This document shows, piece after piece, positions 34,212 to 42,841 of a DNA stretch of 64,000 nt (its first letter is position 1; the number at the start of each line of letters is the position of its first letter). The stretch lies in the NCBI GenBank assembly GCA_038207625.1, contig JBBQZO010000010.1, forward strand, positions 62,001 to 126,000. Direction: 5' to 3'. The position numbers were made by a program, and so were the translations under genes. This DNA comes from JBBQZO01 sp038207625. Lineage in GTDB: Bacteria > Pseudomonadota > Gammaproteobacteria > Burkholderiales > Burkholderiaceae_D. Below the pieces are notes generated by a model that was given only the letters and a program-made list of their open reading frames with translations, searched no databases and was not told the origin of the DNA.

Positions 34212-34547
34212 TTTGAATACTCCAATTAACGATGGTCTATTTGTCGGAATTAGTCTGACGCCTCGTTCGACGCCCATCTCCCCGCCTCAAGCTCAGGACC
34301 CAACTTTGCCTTGCCACGCCACACCGGTCTGTGCGCCAGCGAACACGGGCCAATTCTTTCTGAGGCGCATACAAAACGCCCTGTGCAAATGGATACGTCA
34401 CTGTGTACGTTTGCGAACGGAACAACACACGCGCTTGCCGTAAGCTGGTTCGGTTAGCACTTACTGTTGTCTTCGATACGCCACCTGACGCATCGTCTCC
34501 CCCACCGGCTGCCGCCTTGCTGGCAGCACATAGAAAGGTCCAACCTC
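34212..34547. other. Intergenic region between divergent winged-helix and collagen-like genes
   Basis: About 335 bp with the promoters of both neighbours. A short CGTTTGCGAACG near-palindrome lies around 34408-34419. No RNA gene or long inverted repeat was seen. Confidence 0.5.
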
Positions 34548-34868
34548 ATGAAAATCAGCTATCTCGCCGCACTCATTGCCGCCCTCGCCCTGTCCGCCTG
34601 CGACCGTCCTGCCGCCACCCCGGTGGTTAACAACGTTCCTGCGCCAGTGGTGCTGGTCGCCCCGAGCGAATCGGCTCCCGGCACCCCTGGCCCGGCCGGC
34701 GCGACCGGCGCGACCGGTGCCGCAGGCGAAAAAGGCCAGTCCGGCGACAAGGGCAATGACGGCGACAAAGGCAACGCCGGCGACAAAGGCAATGCCGGCG
34801 ACAAAGGTGATGCTGGGAAAGCCGGCAAAACTGGCGATACCGTCATCGTCGTTCCAGAAAACAAATAA
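34548..34868 (+). CDS. Collagen-like lipoprotein
   Basis: 106 residues from the ATG at 34548 (AAAGG upstream). A lipoprotein signal ends in LSAC-D (lipid on C20). After a Val/Pro spacer come 13 to 14 Gly-X-Y triplets (APGTPGPAGATGATGAAGEK, then GDKGNDGDKGNAGDKGNAGD). The DNA carries three 18-bp near-identical copies coding GNxGDK, so repeat number may vary. The short tail VIVVPENK follows. Bacterial collagen-like segments form trimeric stalks on the surface. The role here is unknown. Confidence 0.85.
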   Translation: MKISYLAALIAALALSACDRPAATPVVNNVPAPVVLVAPSESAPGTPGPAGATGATGAAGEKGQSGDKGNDGDKGNAGDKGNAGDKGDAGKAGKTGDTVIVVPENK

Positions 34869-35016
34869 ACCCGCAGCGGGGGGCGCTGCAAACACATCGC
34901 GCCGCCCCCAGTTGACCAACAAAACAACAGCCGGCACCGCCCGAGCAACTGCAATGCGGTAAACTAGCGCGTTTGGCCTTGTCATTTCGCCTAGTTCCAC
35001 ATCACAGATCCTGATC

Positions 35017-36381
35017 ATGCGACTCCCCATTTCCCTGCTTTCCCTGCTTATGCTGCCGCTCGCCGCCAGTGCCACATCGACCGATGTCTTGGTTGACCTG
35101 CTGGCCATTCCCGGCAGCGCCGGCTTGGGCGCCATTCAGCGCAGCGCATACACGCCTTACAAGGGCGCAAAACCCGGCTTCGATCTGGTGCCGCTGTATA
35201 TGTATGAAGGCAAACGCGTATTTCTGCACGCAAGTCGCGTCGGCATCAAACTCACCGATGAGCCTCGTTCAGGATTTGACCTGTTCCTTGACTATAGGTT
35301 CGAGGGTTACCCCTACGATCAGACCCCGGCCGTGTTGCTGGGCATGAGCAAGCGCAACCCTGGCATCGATATGGGCGCCGCCTACCGCCACCGCGCAGGC
35401 TGGGGCAGCGTCGACGCGGAAGTTTTGCACGACATTAACAACACCAGCCACGGCACCGAATACCGGCTCGGCTACAACGTCGACTGGGCCTCCGGACGGT
35501 TTCACTTGCGTCCGAGCATCGTGATGGCGCACCGCAGCGCCAATCTGAACAATTATTACTACGGCGTGCTGCCTGGCGAGGCGACTGCCGCGCGCCCGGC
35601 CTACCGGCCAGGCGCAGGCACCGATTACTCGCTGGCCCTGTACGGCTATTACGAAATCACCGAACGCTGGCGCTTGTTGGGCGGCGTGGGCGTGAGCCTG
35701 CTCGACGCGGGCGTGCGCAACAGCCCGGTGGTCGAGGACAAGGCACAACCGAGCGCGCTGGTGGGTGTGGCGTATGACTTCGGCAGCCACAAGGCGTATT
35801 CGGAACCGGGCTTGCCGCTGCATATCAAGCTGTTGGCCGGCAGCGCGACGGACTGCAATTTCCTGCCGGCGGCGACGCTGCGCTGTACCTCGACGAAGAC
35901 GGACGACAATACCCGCATCGCCGGCATCGTGGTGGGGCGTCCGCTGATCGAGCGCGTCAACAACTGGCCGCTCGACTTCGTCGCCTACGTGGGACTGCTG
36001 CGTCACGACGATCGCGGTCTGCAGCCCAATCCGTGGCAGCTCGACGCGAGCATCAAGGCGTATTACTACGGTTTCCCGTGGAGCCGCATTGTACGCACCC
36101 GGCTCGGCATGGGCGCCGGCTTCTCGCTGGCCAACCGGGTGCCGCTGGTCGAAGCGCTCGACCAGGCGCGGCGCGGACGCGATACCTCGAAACTGCTCAA
36201 CTACCTCGATCCGTCGATCGATTTCAGCGTGGGTGATGTGCTCGGTTCGCAGCACCTGAAGGAAACTTATATCGGCGTGGGCGTGTCGCACCGCTCGGGC
36301 ATTTTCGGCTCGTCCCAACTGCTGGGCAATATCAACGGCGGCTCGAACTACCTGTACACCTATCTCGAAACCAAGATCTGA
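35017..36381 (+). CDS. MipA/OmpV-type outer-membrane protein, long form
   Basis: 454 residues with a signal peptide (LLSLLMLPLAASA). The first half follows the MipA/OmpV pattern (AYTPYKGAKPGFDLVPLYMYEGKRVFLHASRVGIKL, here cited as residues 43-78; GYNVDWASGRFHLRPSI). The second half (about 265-454) continues with amphipathic beta strands and a terminal NYLYTYLETKI, so the product is nearly twice the usual 250 residues. MipA-type proteins are barrels or scaffold proteins linked to murein enzymes. Monocistronic after the collagen-like gene (148 bp gap). Confidence 0.8.
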   Translation: MRLPISLLSLLMLPLAASATSTDVLVDLLAIPGSAGLGAIQRSAYTPYKGAKPGFDLVPLYMYEGKRVFLHASRVGIKLTDEPRSGFDLFLDYRFEGYPYDQTPAVLLGMSKRNPGIDMGAAYRHRAGWGSVDAEVLHDINNTSHGTEYRLGYNVDWASGRFHLRPSIVMAHRSANLNNYYYGVLPGEATAARPAYRPGAGTDYSLALYGYYEITERWRLLGGVGVSLLDAGVRNSPVVEDKAQPSALVGVAYDFGSHKAYSEPGLPLHIKLLAGSATDCNFLPAATLRCTSTKTDDNTRIAGIVVGRPLIERVNNWPLDFVAYVGLLRHDDRGLQPNPWQLDASIKAYYYGFPWSRIVRTRLGMGAGFSLANRVPLVEALDQARRGRDTSKLLNYLDPSIDFSVGDVLGSQHLKETYIGVGVSHRSGIFGSSQLLGNINGGSNYLYTYLETKI

Positions 36382-36479
36382 GGCCGGCTTGCCGCGCGCG
36401 TGACGATTAGGTGCGACAGCGCACAGACCGTGCCGCGCATCTGTCCTACGCTCGATTTTCGAACCAGACGGAGGACAGC

Positions 36480-36938
36480 ATGAAAACAGTATCCATCATG
36501 AGCGCCGCCGGCGTACTCGCCGCGGCCCTTCTGAGTGCCTGCGCGGGACCCGCCCCACAGGCTTACAACACCAGTTACAACAACCCTGGCGCGCTGGCCA
36601 ATAACATCGGCGTGATCGACGCGATCGAGCTGACTCACCCCACCACCGGCACCAGTGGTGGCGGCGCTGTGGTAGGCGGCCTGATCGGTGCGCTGGTGGG
36701 CAACCAGATCGGCGGGGGCAGCGGGCGCACTGCCGCCACCGTCGCCGGCGCGGTCGGCGGCGCCGTTGTGGGCAATAACGTGGAATCGAATTCCCAGGCC
36801 CAGGCGGGCCGTGAAATGGTACAGATTGCCGTGCGCCTGCCGAACGGTGACGTGCGCCTGGTGGTCCAGGCCAGTGCCGCCGATCTGCGCGTGGGCGACC
36901 GGGTACGCGTGGTCGACGGGCGCGTCTACCGCGAATAA
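36480..36938 (+). CDS. Glycine-zipper lipoprotein (SlyB/OmpA-assembly type)
   Basis: 152 residues from the ATG at 36480. Lipoprotein signal ending LSACAG (lipid on C21). Residues about 60-100 are a glycine zipper of the 2TM type (GGGAVVGGLIGALVGNQIGG, then TVAGAVGGAVVGNNVE). The C-terminal 45 residues are beta-rich (EMVQIAVRLPNGDVRLVVQ, VGDRVRVVDGRVYRE). SlyB-like proteins support outer-membrane integrity under stress. Confidence 0.9.
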   Translation: MKTVSIMSAAGVLAAALLSACAGPAPQAYNTSYNNPGALANNIGVIDAIELTHPTTGTSGGGAVVGGLIGALVGNQIGGGSGRTAATVAGAVGGAVVGNNVESNSQAQAGREMVQIAVRLPNGDVRLVVQASAADLRVGDRVRVVDGRVYRE

Positions 36939-37104
36939 TCCCTGGCCCCTTGGGGCGCTTTCCGTACTGCCGCCAGGCGCCTTCAGCACGATGGCACCAG
37001 CGGTCCACCGCACAACGCGACCGGATTGACCACGCCGGGCGCGCTGCTCACCGCAAGCGGCAATGCCTAAGCAGGCGTCGCGCCGCACACCGATGGAGTC
37101 CATG

Positions 37105-37515
37105 ATGAACGCAGCAACCCATTTCGCATCGAAGATCGCGCTGAGCGCGCTGCTGCTGGCCATGGCCGGCGCCCAGGCTCAGACGCCGGCGCCGCCCCAG
37201 ACCCCAGCTCAGCCTCAGGCGCAGCCTCAGCCTCAGGTCAGCGGCGACGACAGCACCACCGCAGCCGTCGCCACCAAGCAGGCGTCGGAAATGGCGCGCG
37301 GCGATCCGGCGCGCTGGTATGTCGAGGACACCACAGCGGCGGCGCACCTGCGCACGCTGCACAAGGAAATCGGCGCGGCCCAGCAAGAGGCCCAGATCAT
37401 CTGCCGCAAGGGTCCCGTCGCGGCGCGCGCGGCCTGTCTGAAAGACGCGCACGCAACCTATCTGAATGACATGGCGCAGGCCGACAAGGCCGCGGCGCCG
37501 CCCGCGGCGCGCTAA
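37105..37515 (+). CDS. Secreted Pro/Gln-rich protein of unknown function
   Basis: 136 residues from the second of two adjacent ATGs (37102 and 37105), which stands 6 nt after GGAG. A signal peptide (FASKIALSALLLAMAGAQAQ) is followed by a Pro-Gln-rich linker and a helical region with two cysteines (QEAQIICRKGPVAARAACLKD). No family recognised. Its stop overlaps the convergent patatin gene by 4 bp. Confidence 0.65.
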   Translation: MNAATHFASKIALSALLLAMAGAQAQTPAPPQTPAQPQAQPQPQVSGDDSTTAAVATKQASEMARGDPARWYVEDTTAAAHLRTLHKEIGAAQQEAQIICRKGPVAARAACLKDAHATYLNDMAQADKAAAPPAAR

Positions 37516-38675
37516 CTGGCGTTGGCCGTGTTGACGACCTCGGCCACGTCGTGCGGTGGCAGTTCGTGCACCACCACTGCCGTGTCCTCGGTCACAAAGC
37601 TCAGCCAGCCGGCGTGCTTGAGCGCGCGCTGCGCGTCGCGGTAGCCCTGGTCCCAGCGCCACGCGATCGAGCCGCTGGAAAAATTGACGTCCTTGGCCGC
37701 CATGTGCCAGTCGCGCCCGGCATACGGCACGCGCACAATGTGCAGCGTCGCATCGCAACCGAGGCTGGCCAACTCTTCCTCGTCGGCGGCGGTGCGCTGT
37801 TCGGGCGGCATGCGCGCGTACAGTTCGCGCAGCTTGTGCTGCAAGCGGTGGGTCGTCACGTAGTCGTCGATGTGGCGCTTGGAGCGCGAGGCGAAGGTGA
37901 CATCCTTCTGGCGCGTCTGCACCTCGTCCAGACTGATCGGCTCGCTGCCGTCAGGACTCCACAGATCGACCATGAAGCACAGCGTGTCGCCTTCGGCCAG
38001 ATTGGCCAACACCGATTCGAGCGGCGTGTTGGAATACAGGCCGCCGTCCCAGTACAGCGCACCGTCGATGCGCACCGGCGGAAAGGCCGGCGGCAAAGCG
38101 CCGCTGGCGCGGATATGATCGGCCTCCATGGTCAGTTCACGATTGTCGAAATGGGCCAGTTCGCCCGTATCGACCTTGACCGCGTTGACGGTCAGGCGCA
38201 TGCCGCCGGGCGCATTCAGGTAATCGAAATCGACCAACTCGTTCAAGGTCTCCTTGAGGGGCACGGTGTCGTAGAACGAGGCGGCCTCGGGCGCCACCGT
38301 CATGCCCAGGCCGAAGCCGCTGAACAGGCGCGGCACGAAGAAGCCCGGAATGCCGCGCATGATCGAGTCGAGCGTGGTGAGCCAGATATTCGAGCGCCGC
38401 CCGGTATCGTTCACCTGATCCATATTGAAATTGTCAGAGTGCGACACGCGCTGCCAGAACTGGCGCAGCCGTTCGATGCGGGTGGCCTCGGGATTGCCGG
38501 CAATGAGCGCGCCGTTGATGGCACCAATCGAGGTGCCAACGATCCAGTCGGGTATCAGATTGTGCTCGTGCAGCGCCTGGTACACGCCGGCCTGGTAGGC
38601 GCCCAGCGCGCCGCCACCTTGCAGCACCAGCACGATGCGCAGGCCGTTGGGATTGAGTTTATTCGGAGCGGTCAT
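37512..38675 (-). CDS. Patatin-like phospholipase
   Basis: 387 residues. The patatin domain (about 12-215) has the oxyanion loop QGGGALGAYQAG, the nucleophile elbow GTSIG (serine near residue 50) and the catalytic aspartate in YWDGGLYSNTP. The C-terminal part (DVTFASRSKRHIDDYVTTHRL onward) is the DUF3734 domain often fused to this patatin group. It is a predicted cytoplasmic or membrane-associated lipid acyl hydrolase. No signal peptide. Confidence 0.92.
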   Translation of the reverse strand: MTAPNKLNPNGLRIVLVLQGGGALGAYQAGVYQALHEHNLIPDWIVGTSIGAINGALIAGNPEATRIERLRQFWQRVSHSDNFNMDQVNDTGRRSNIWLTTLDSIMRGIPGFFVPRLFSGFGLGMTVAPEAASFYDTVPLKETLNELVDFDYLNAPGGMRLTVNAVKVDTGELAHFDNRELTMEADHIRASGALPPAFPPVRIDGALYWDGGLYSNTPLESVLANLAEGDTLCFMVDLWSPDGSEPISLDEVQTRQKDVTFASRSKRHIDDYVTTHRLQHKLRELYARMPPEQRTAADEEELASLGCDATLHIVRVPYAGRDWHMAAKDVNFSSGSIAWRWDQGYRDAQRALKHAGWLSFVTEDTAVVVHELPPHDVAEVVNTANAS

Positions 38676-38720
38676 AGATAGGTAGTCTTAGCGATGATGA
38701 GATCAGTGTAGCGCAGTCGG

Positions 38721-38748
38721 GCGCGCGGCACCGGCGGGTGCCGCGCGC
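38721..38748 (-). terminator. Strong hairpin between yqjK-like and patatin genes
   Basis: A 12-bp perfect stem (GCGCGCGGCACC / GGTGCCGCGCGC) with loop GGCG, a few bases after the stop of the yqjK-like gene. No T-run follows, so termination is not certain. Confidence 0.55.
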
Positions 38749-38753
38749 CGCGA

Positions 38754-39104
38754 TCATGGCGCACGCCGCTTGCGCCGCAGCGTTAGCAGCGCGGCCAGGC
38801 CGGACAGCGCGAGGCCTGCCAGCAGCACCGGTTTCAGTAACTTGCGCCGTGCAGTCCAGGCCAGCGCGCTGAAGGCATACGGCAGCACCCTGTCAAGCTG
38901 CAAACCGGTCGGCGCAAGCCACCCATCGGCGCGTGCATGCAGCAGCGCGCGCGCCTGCGCCAGCGCGGTGTGCAGCAAGGCCGACGGATGTGCCGCCAGA
39001 CGCACCTGCGCCTGGGCATGCACGATGCCGATCCGATACACTTCGGCGCGGCGCAGCAAATCACTCTTGCGCGCCGCCAGCGCCGGCTTGTTCAACGGTG
39101 GCAT
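38754..39104 (-). CDS. YqjK-like small protein
   Basis: 116 residues from the ATG at 39104 (AAGGA 6 nt upstream). A GTG ten codons earlier overlaps the preceding stop as GTGA and may also be used. It begins with basic heptads (AARKSDLLRRAEVYRIGIVHAQAQVR) like the N terminus of E. coli YqjK and ends in a transmembrane helix plus basic tail (LLAGLALSGLAALLTLRRKRR). The name rests on this pattern and on its place after yqjD and yqjE. Confidence 0.6.
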   Translation of the reverse strand: MPPLNKPALAARKSDLLRRAEVYRIGIVHAQAQVRLAAHPSALLHTALAQARALLHARADGWLAPTGLQLDRVLPYAFSALAWTARRKLLKPVLLAGLALSGLAALLTLRRKRRAP

Positions 39105-39130
39105 CGATATTCCTTGCTGTGTGGGGCCGC

Positions 39131-39520
39131 TCACAACAACATCTCGCGGTCGGCCTTGAATTCATTCATCGTCTCGGGCATACCGAGCTTGTCCTGTCTG
39201 AGCATGGACCTGGCCTTGACGGCCAGCGCCACGGCGCACACGGCAAACACCAGGAACAGGATCAGCAAGATGCGCCAGCCCAGCGTGTCCCAGCTGAGCG
39301 CAACGATCATGGCCGTGCCGTAGGCCAGCGCGAACGCACCGGCCAGCACGGCCAGCACGAACACGACGACCAGTTCGAGCAGATGGTTGCGCGCCTCGGA
39401 CAGTTCGAGCGCAACCAGTTCGACGCGCGCGACCAGCAGGCCGCTGACGCTCTTGGCCATGCTGCTCAGCCCGGCCAACAGGCCCGGGCCGTGCGCGCCG
39501 CCGGCGGGAGGGAGAGCCAT
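39131..39520 (-). CDS. yqjE: Phage-holin-family membrane protein (YqjE-like)
   Basis: 129 residues with an amphipathic N-terminal helix (GLLVARVELVALELSEARNHL) and two transmembrane helices (LLELVVVFVLAVLAGAFALAY and ILLILFLVFAVCAVALAV). This is the YqjE/holin-superfamily-III layout; it is not a phage gene here. It follows the DUF883 gene by 13 bp, as in E. coli yqjD-yqjE. Role in envelope or stress physiology is presumed. Confidence 0.85.
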   Translation of the reverse strand: MALPPAGGAHGPGLLAGLSSMAKSVSGLLVARVELVALELSEARNHLLELVVVFVLAVLAGAFALAYGTAMIVALSWDTLGWRILLILFLVFAVCAVALAVKARSMLRQDKLGMPETMNEFKADREMLL

Positions 39521-39533
39521 CGACGCGCCCGGA

Positions 39534-39869
39534 TTAACGGCGACCGAGGATCACGCCCAGCAGCAGCGCGAAACCGGCTGTGCCGGCGATCACGCGCCAC
39601 GGATTTTCCTTGACATAGACGTCGGCCGTGCCGGCCAGTTCGCGTCCCTTGGCCAGCGCATGGATTTGCGCGTCGTGGGCCTTGCCCAGCGCCAGATCGA
39701 GCATTTCCATGGCACGTGTGCGCATGTCGTCGGCCTTCTGACCGGTCAGTTCGGCGGCGGCCTGAAACAACGCTTGTGCGTCCTTGACCAGCGCACGCGC
39801 GTCGCTCTGGACTGCCTCGATATTACCGTTCAGGTTACTGCGGGTACTCATGATATTTGATTCAAGCAT
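39534..39869 (-). CDS. yqjD: DUF883 family protein (YqjD/ElaB-like)
   Basis: 111 residues from the ATG at 39869 (CGGAG 6 nt upstream); an ATG at 39851 is an alternative. Long amphipathic helix region (DARALVKDAQALFQAAAEL) and a C-terminal transmembrane anchor with the family's ENPWRVIAGTAGFALLLGVILGRR ending (described, residues 88-111). YqjD and ElaB are inner-membrane proteins that bind ribosomes in stationary phase. In an operon with ferritin-like and YqjE genes. Confidence 0.9.
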   Translation of the reverse strand: MLESNIMSTRSNLNGNIEAVQSDARALVKDAQALFQAAAELTGQKADDMRTRAMEMLDLALGKAHDAQIHALAKGRELAGTADVYVKENPWRVIAGTAGFALLLGVILGRR

Positions 39870-39901
39870 GGCAAACTCCGGTTGGTGGTGAAATGTTCGA
39901 T

Positions 39902-40438
39902 TTAATTGAGCAGGTCGCGCATGTCGTCGGCGTGCTCTTCCTCGGCCGCCATAATGCCGACCAACATCTGGCGCGTGGTCGGATCCTTGTCACCGATTTG
40001 CGCGATCATCTGGCGATACGATTCGATCGCCACCCGTTCGGCGATCAGGTTGGCCCGTATCATGGCCTGCACGTCGGTCGAACTGTCGTACTCGGCGTGG
40101 CTGCGCGCGGTCAGCGTGGCCGGATCGAAGTCCGGCGTGCCATTGAGCTGGACGATGCGCTCGGCCAGCAGATCGGCATGCCCCTGCTCTTCGATCGCGT
40201 GCTGCAGGAACTCGGCCTTGGCGGCGCTGTTTTGCAGACCCGTCGCACAGAAATAGTGGCGCTTGTAGCGCAGCACGCACACCAGCTCGGTGGCCAGCGC
40301 GCCATTGAGCATGGCCAGCACGGCGCTGCGGTCGGCCTGGTAGCCTTCGGTGACGGCGCCGTCATCGAGATTGGCGGCGGCGGCGCGAATGGCGGCGATG
40401 TCGATGCCTTGGCTGCGTGATTTGTTGACTTGTTCCAT
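39902..40438 (-). CDS. Ferritin-like diiron protein (bacterioferritin-type)
   Basis: 178 residues from the ATG at 40438, with AGGAGA upstream. A four-helix bundle with the diiron ligands: E in LATELVCVLRY, EEQGH (ExxH), E in ERVAIESYRQM and EEEHADD (ExxH). It is likely an iron-storage or ferroxidase protein or a Dps-like relative. It is the first gene of the ferritin-yqjD-yqjE-yqjK-like run (32 bp before yqjD), which suggests expression in stationary phase or oxidative stress. Confidence 0.85.
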   Translation of the reverse strand: MEQVNKSRSQGIDIAAIRAAAANLDDGAVTEGYQADRSAVLAMLNGALATELVCVLRYKRHYFCATGLQNSAAKAEFLQHAIEEQGHADLLAERIVQLNGTPDFDPATLTARSHAEYDSSTDVQAMIRANLIAERVAIESYRQMIAQIGDKDPTTRQMLVGIMAAEEEHADDMRDLLN

Positions 40439-40770
40439 GTTCAATTCTCCTGAAAATGAGGATGCTGGCGCGCTCGACATCGGCCCGGTGCAACGCACCG
40501 ACGGTGTGCCAAGCGGCGCAGCGCTTGTGATTGGTTAAAATGCTGCCATCAAAGTGCGACCTTCAAACTTGAACAAGGCGTTGCAGCAGCGATGCCTGTA
40601 GTTATAGCGCGCAATCGGTTTCACTTCGGTACGTTGACGCACATAGCAGCCGGCCAATCGCGCGCGCCGAACTGGGCACTGGGCGTGTATGCTGAAACCG
40701 CCAACGGGCGCCGCTGTCGCGCCCGACACCCAATTTCCTACCAACTCCTTTTTTTGATCGGGCAGTTCGC
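40439..40770. other. Intergenic region between divergent ferritin-like and AsmA genes
   Basis: About 330 bp. It must hold both promoters. No strong inverted repeat, riboswitch or small gene was recognised. Confidence 0.45.
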
Positions 40771-42810
40771 ATGAGCGCACGTCGCATCCACTACGCCATC
40801 GGTATCGGCGCCCTGCTGATCTGCCTGCCCCTGGGCGGGCTACTGGTGCTACACAACACTGACTGGAACCGGGTCCGTCCCTGGCTCGATGCCAAGACCA
40901 GCGCGGCGCTGGGGCGCCCGTTTCATATCGCGGGCGATCTCACGCTGAGCTGGGAGCGCCAGTCGCGCACGCCGGCCCAGCATCACTGGAGCGACGTTCT
41001 GCCGTGGCCGCATCTGGTCGCGCGCGACGTGCACATCGGCGACCCGGTCCAGATGCGCGACGGGCCGACGGCGCCGACGAACGAGATGGCCAGCGTGAAA
41101 TCGATGGCGTTTTCGCTCAGCCTGTTCGGTCTGCTGCAACACCACATCGTCGTGCCCGAGCTGCGTTTTGACGCGCCGGCGGTGCGCCTGACGCGGCGCG
41201 CCGACGGCAGCAACAACTGGACCTTCCTGCACCCCGAAAAGCCCTCGACGTGGCAACTGGAACTGGAACGGGTGGTGTTTTCCAAGGGCGTCGTGACGCT
41301 GACCGATGCACTCACGCGCGCCGACGTGGTGCTCGACGTCGACACCGTCGACGCCGACCCCACGTATGGCGTGGCGTGGACCCTGAAAGGCAAGTTCAAG
41401 GGCGACCCGGTCAGCGGCAGCGGCAAGAGCGGCGCGGTGCTGTCGCTGCAGCATCAGGACACGCCGTTTCCGCTGACGGCCGACCTGCATGTCGGGCACA
41501 CCCACATCAACGTCGTCGGTACGCTGACCAAACCGACCGAACTGGCCGCGCTGGACCTGCGCCTGAAGGTGTCGGGCAACAGCATGGCCCAGACCTATGC
41601 GCTGACGGGCGTGGCGCTGCCGGAGACGCCGGCGTTTCGCACCGAGGGCCACCTGATTGGCACGCTGGGCGCCGCCGGCAGTCACTGGGTCTACGAGCGC
41701 TTCAATGGTCGGGTCGGCGCCAGCGACATCGAGGGCACGCTCGACTACCGTTCGCGCCAGCCGCGCGGCCTGCTGTCGGGCAAGGTCAGCTCGAACTTGC
41801 TGCAATTTGCCGACCTGGGCGCGCTGATCGGCGCCGACTCGAACGCCAGCAAGGCCAATCGGGGCGCCTCGACGATGCAACCGTCGAACAAGGTGCTGCC
41901 GGTCGAGCAATTTCGGACCGAGCGCTGGACCAGCGTGGACGCCGACGTCAGCTATCGGGCCGAACGCATCGTGCGCAAGGCAGAGCTGCCGATCAGCCAA
42001 TTGCGCGCCGAGCTGCACTTGAAGGACGGCGTGCTCAGTCTGACCCCGCTGGCGTTCCAGGCGGCCGGCGGTACGCTGTCGGCGGACGTCAAACTCGACG
42101 GCAGCGGCCAGGCCGGCAAGAACGCCATCAAGGCCGAACTGGCGCTGGCCGCGCGCCACCTGAAACTGAAGCAATTGTTCCCCACCTTGCAAGAGATGAA
42201 GGCCAGCGCGGGTGAACTGACGGGCGACGCCAAGCTGTCGGCCAGCGGCAATTCGGTGGCCAGTCTGCTCGGCGCGGCCAATGGCGAACTGAAGACCGAG
42301 ATCAGCGAAGGCAGCATCAGCAAGTTGCTGCTCGAAGAGATGGGCCTCAATATCGGCAACGTGATCATTGCCAAGCTGCTGGGCGACAAACAAATCAAGC
42401 TCAACTGCATGGTCACCGATTTCGCAGTGCATCAGGGCGTGATGCAGACCCGCCGGTTCATCGTCGACACGGACGACGCGCTGATCAACGTCGACGGCAC
42501 GATCAACCTGACCGACGAGCAACTGGCACTGACCATCAAGCCCGATGCGCGCGGCATGCGGGTGTTCTCGCTGCGCGCGCCGCTGTATGTGCGCGGCCCG
42601 TTCCAGCACCCCGACGTGAGCATCGACAAGGGCGTGCTGGCGCTGCGCGCAGGCGGCGCGCTGGCACTGGCGACGCTGGCCGCGCCGGCCGCGCTGATTC
42701 CCCTGATCAGCACCGGGCCGGGCAAGGTCGATAACAACTGCGTGCAATTGCTGGCGCAGTCGCGCGGCAAGCCGCAGGCGCCGCCGCCGGGCCAGAGCAA
42801 AACGCGCTGA
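40771..42810 (+). CDS. AsmA-family protein
   Basis: 679 residues. One N-terminal transmembrane helix (AIGIGALLICLPLGGLLVL), then the AsmA signature NRVRPWLDAKTSAALGRPFHIAGDLTLSW and a long beta-rich periplasmic body ending with the AsmA_2-type C terminus (FIVDTDDALINVDGTINLTDEQL, YVRGPFQHPDVSIDKG). AsmA/TamB/YhdP-type proteins help lipid transport and assembly at the outer membrane. The C-terminal Pro/Lys tail is short. Monocistronic. Confidence 0.9.
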   Translation: MSARRIHYAIGIGALLICLPLGGLLVLHNTDWNRVRPWLDAKTSAALGRPFHIAGDLTLSWERQSRTPAQHHWSDVLPWPHLVARDVHIGDPVQMRDGPTAPTNEMASVKSMAFSLSLFGLLQHHIVVPELRFDAPAVRLTRRADGSNNWTFLHPEKPSTWQLELERVVFSKGVVTLTDALTRADVVLDVDTVDADPTYGVAWTLKGKFKGDPVSGSGKSGAVLSLQHQDTPFPLTADLHVGHTHINVVGTLTKPTELAALDLRLKVSGNSMAQTYALTGVALPETPAFRTEGHLIGTLGAAGSHWVYERFNGRVGASDIEGTLDYRSRQPRGLLSGKVSSNLLQFADLGALIGADSNASKANRGASTMQPSNKVLPVEQFRTERWTSVDADVSYRAERIVRKAELPISQLRAELHLKDGVLSLTPLAFQAAGGTLSADVKLDGSGQAGKNAIKAELALAARHLKLKQLFPTLQEMKASAGELTGDAKLSASGNSVASLLGAANGELKTEISEGSISKLLLEEMGLNIGNVIIAKLLGDKQIKLNCMVTDFAVHQGVMQTRRFIVDTDDALINVDGTINLTDEQLALTIKPDARGMRVFSLRAPLYVRGPFQHPDVSIDKGVLALRAGGALALATLAAPAALIPLISTGPGKVDNNCVQLLAQSRGKPQAPPPGQSKTR

Positions 42811-42841
42811 CGCGGGCCGGCCGGGCTGGCGCAGGCGGCGT

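Noticed and set aside
34548..34868. Tandem repeats as a CRISPR array
   Set aside because: The 18-bp repeats are in frame, directly adjacent and code Gly-X-Y triplets; there are no spacers or cas genes.
39131..39520. Holin-family protein taken as a prophage sign
   Set aside because: It lies in the yqjD-yqjE context and no other phage gene is near, so it is the chromosomal YqjE-type protein.
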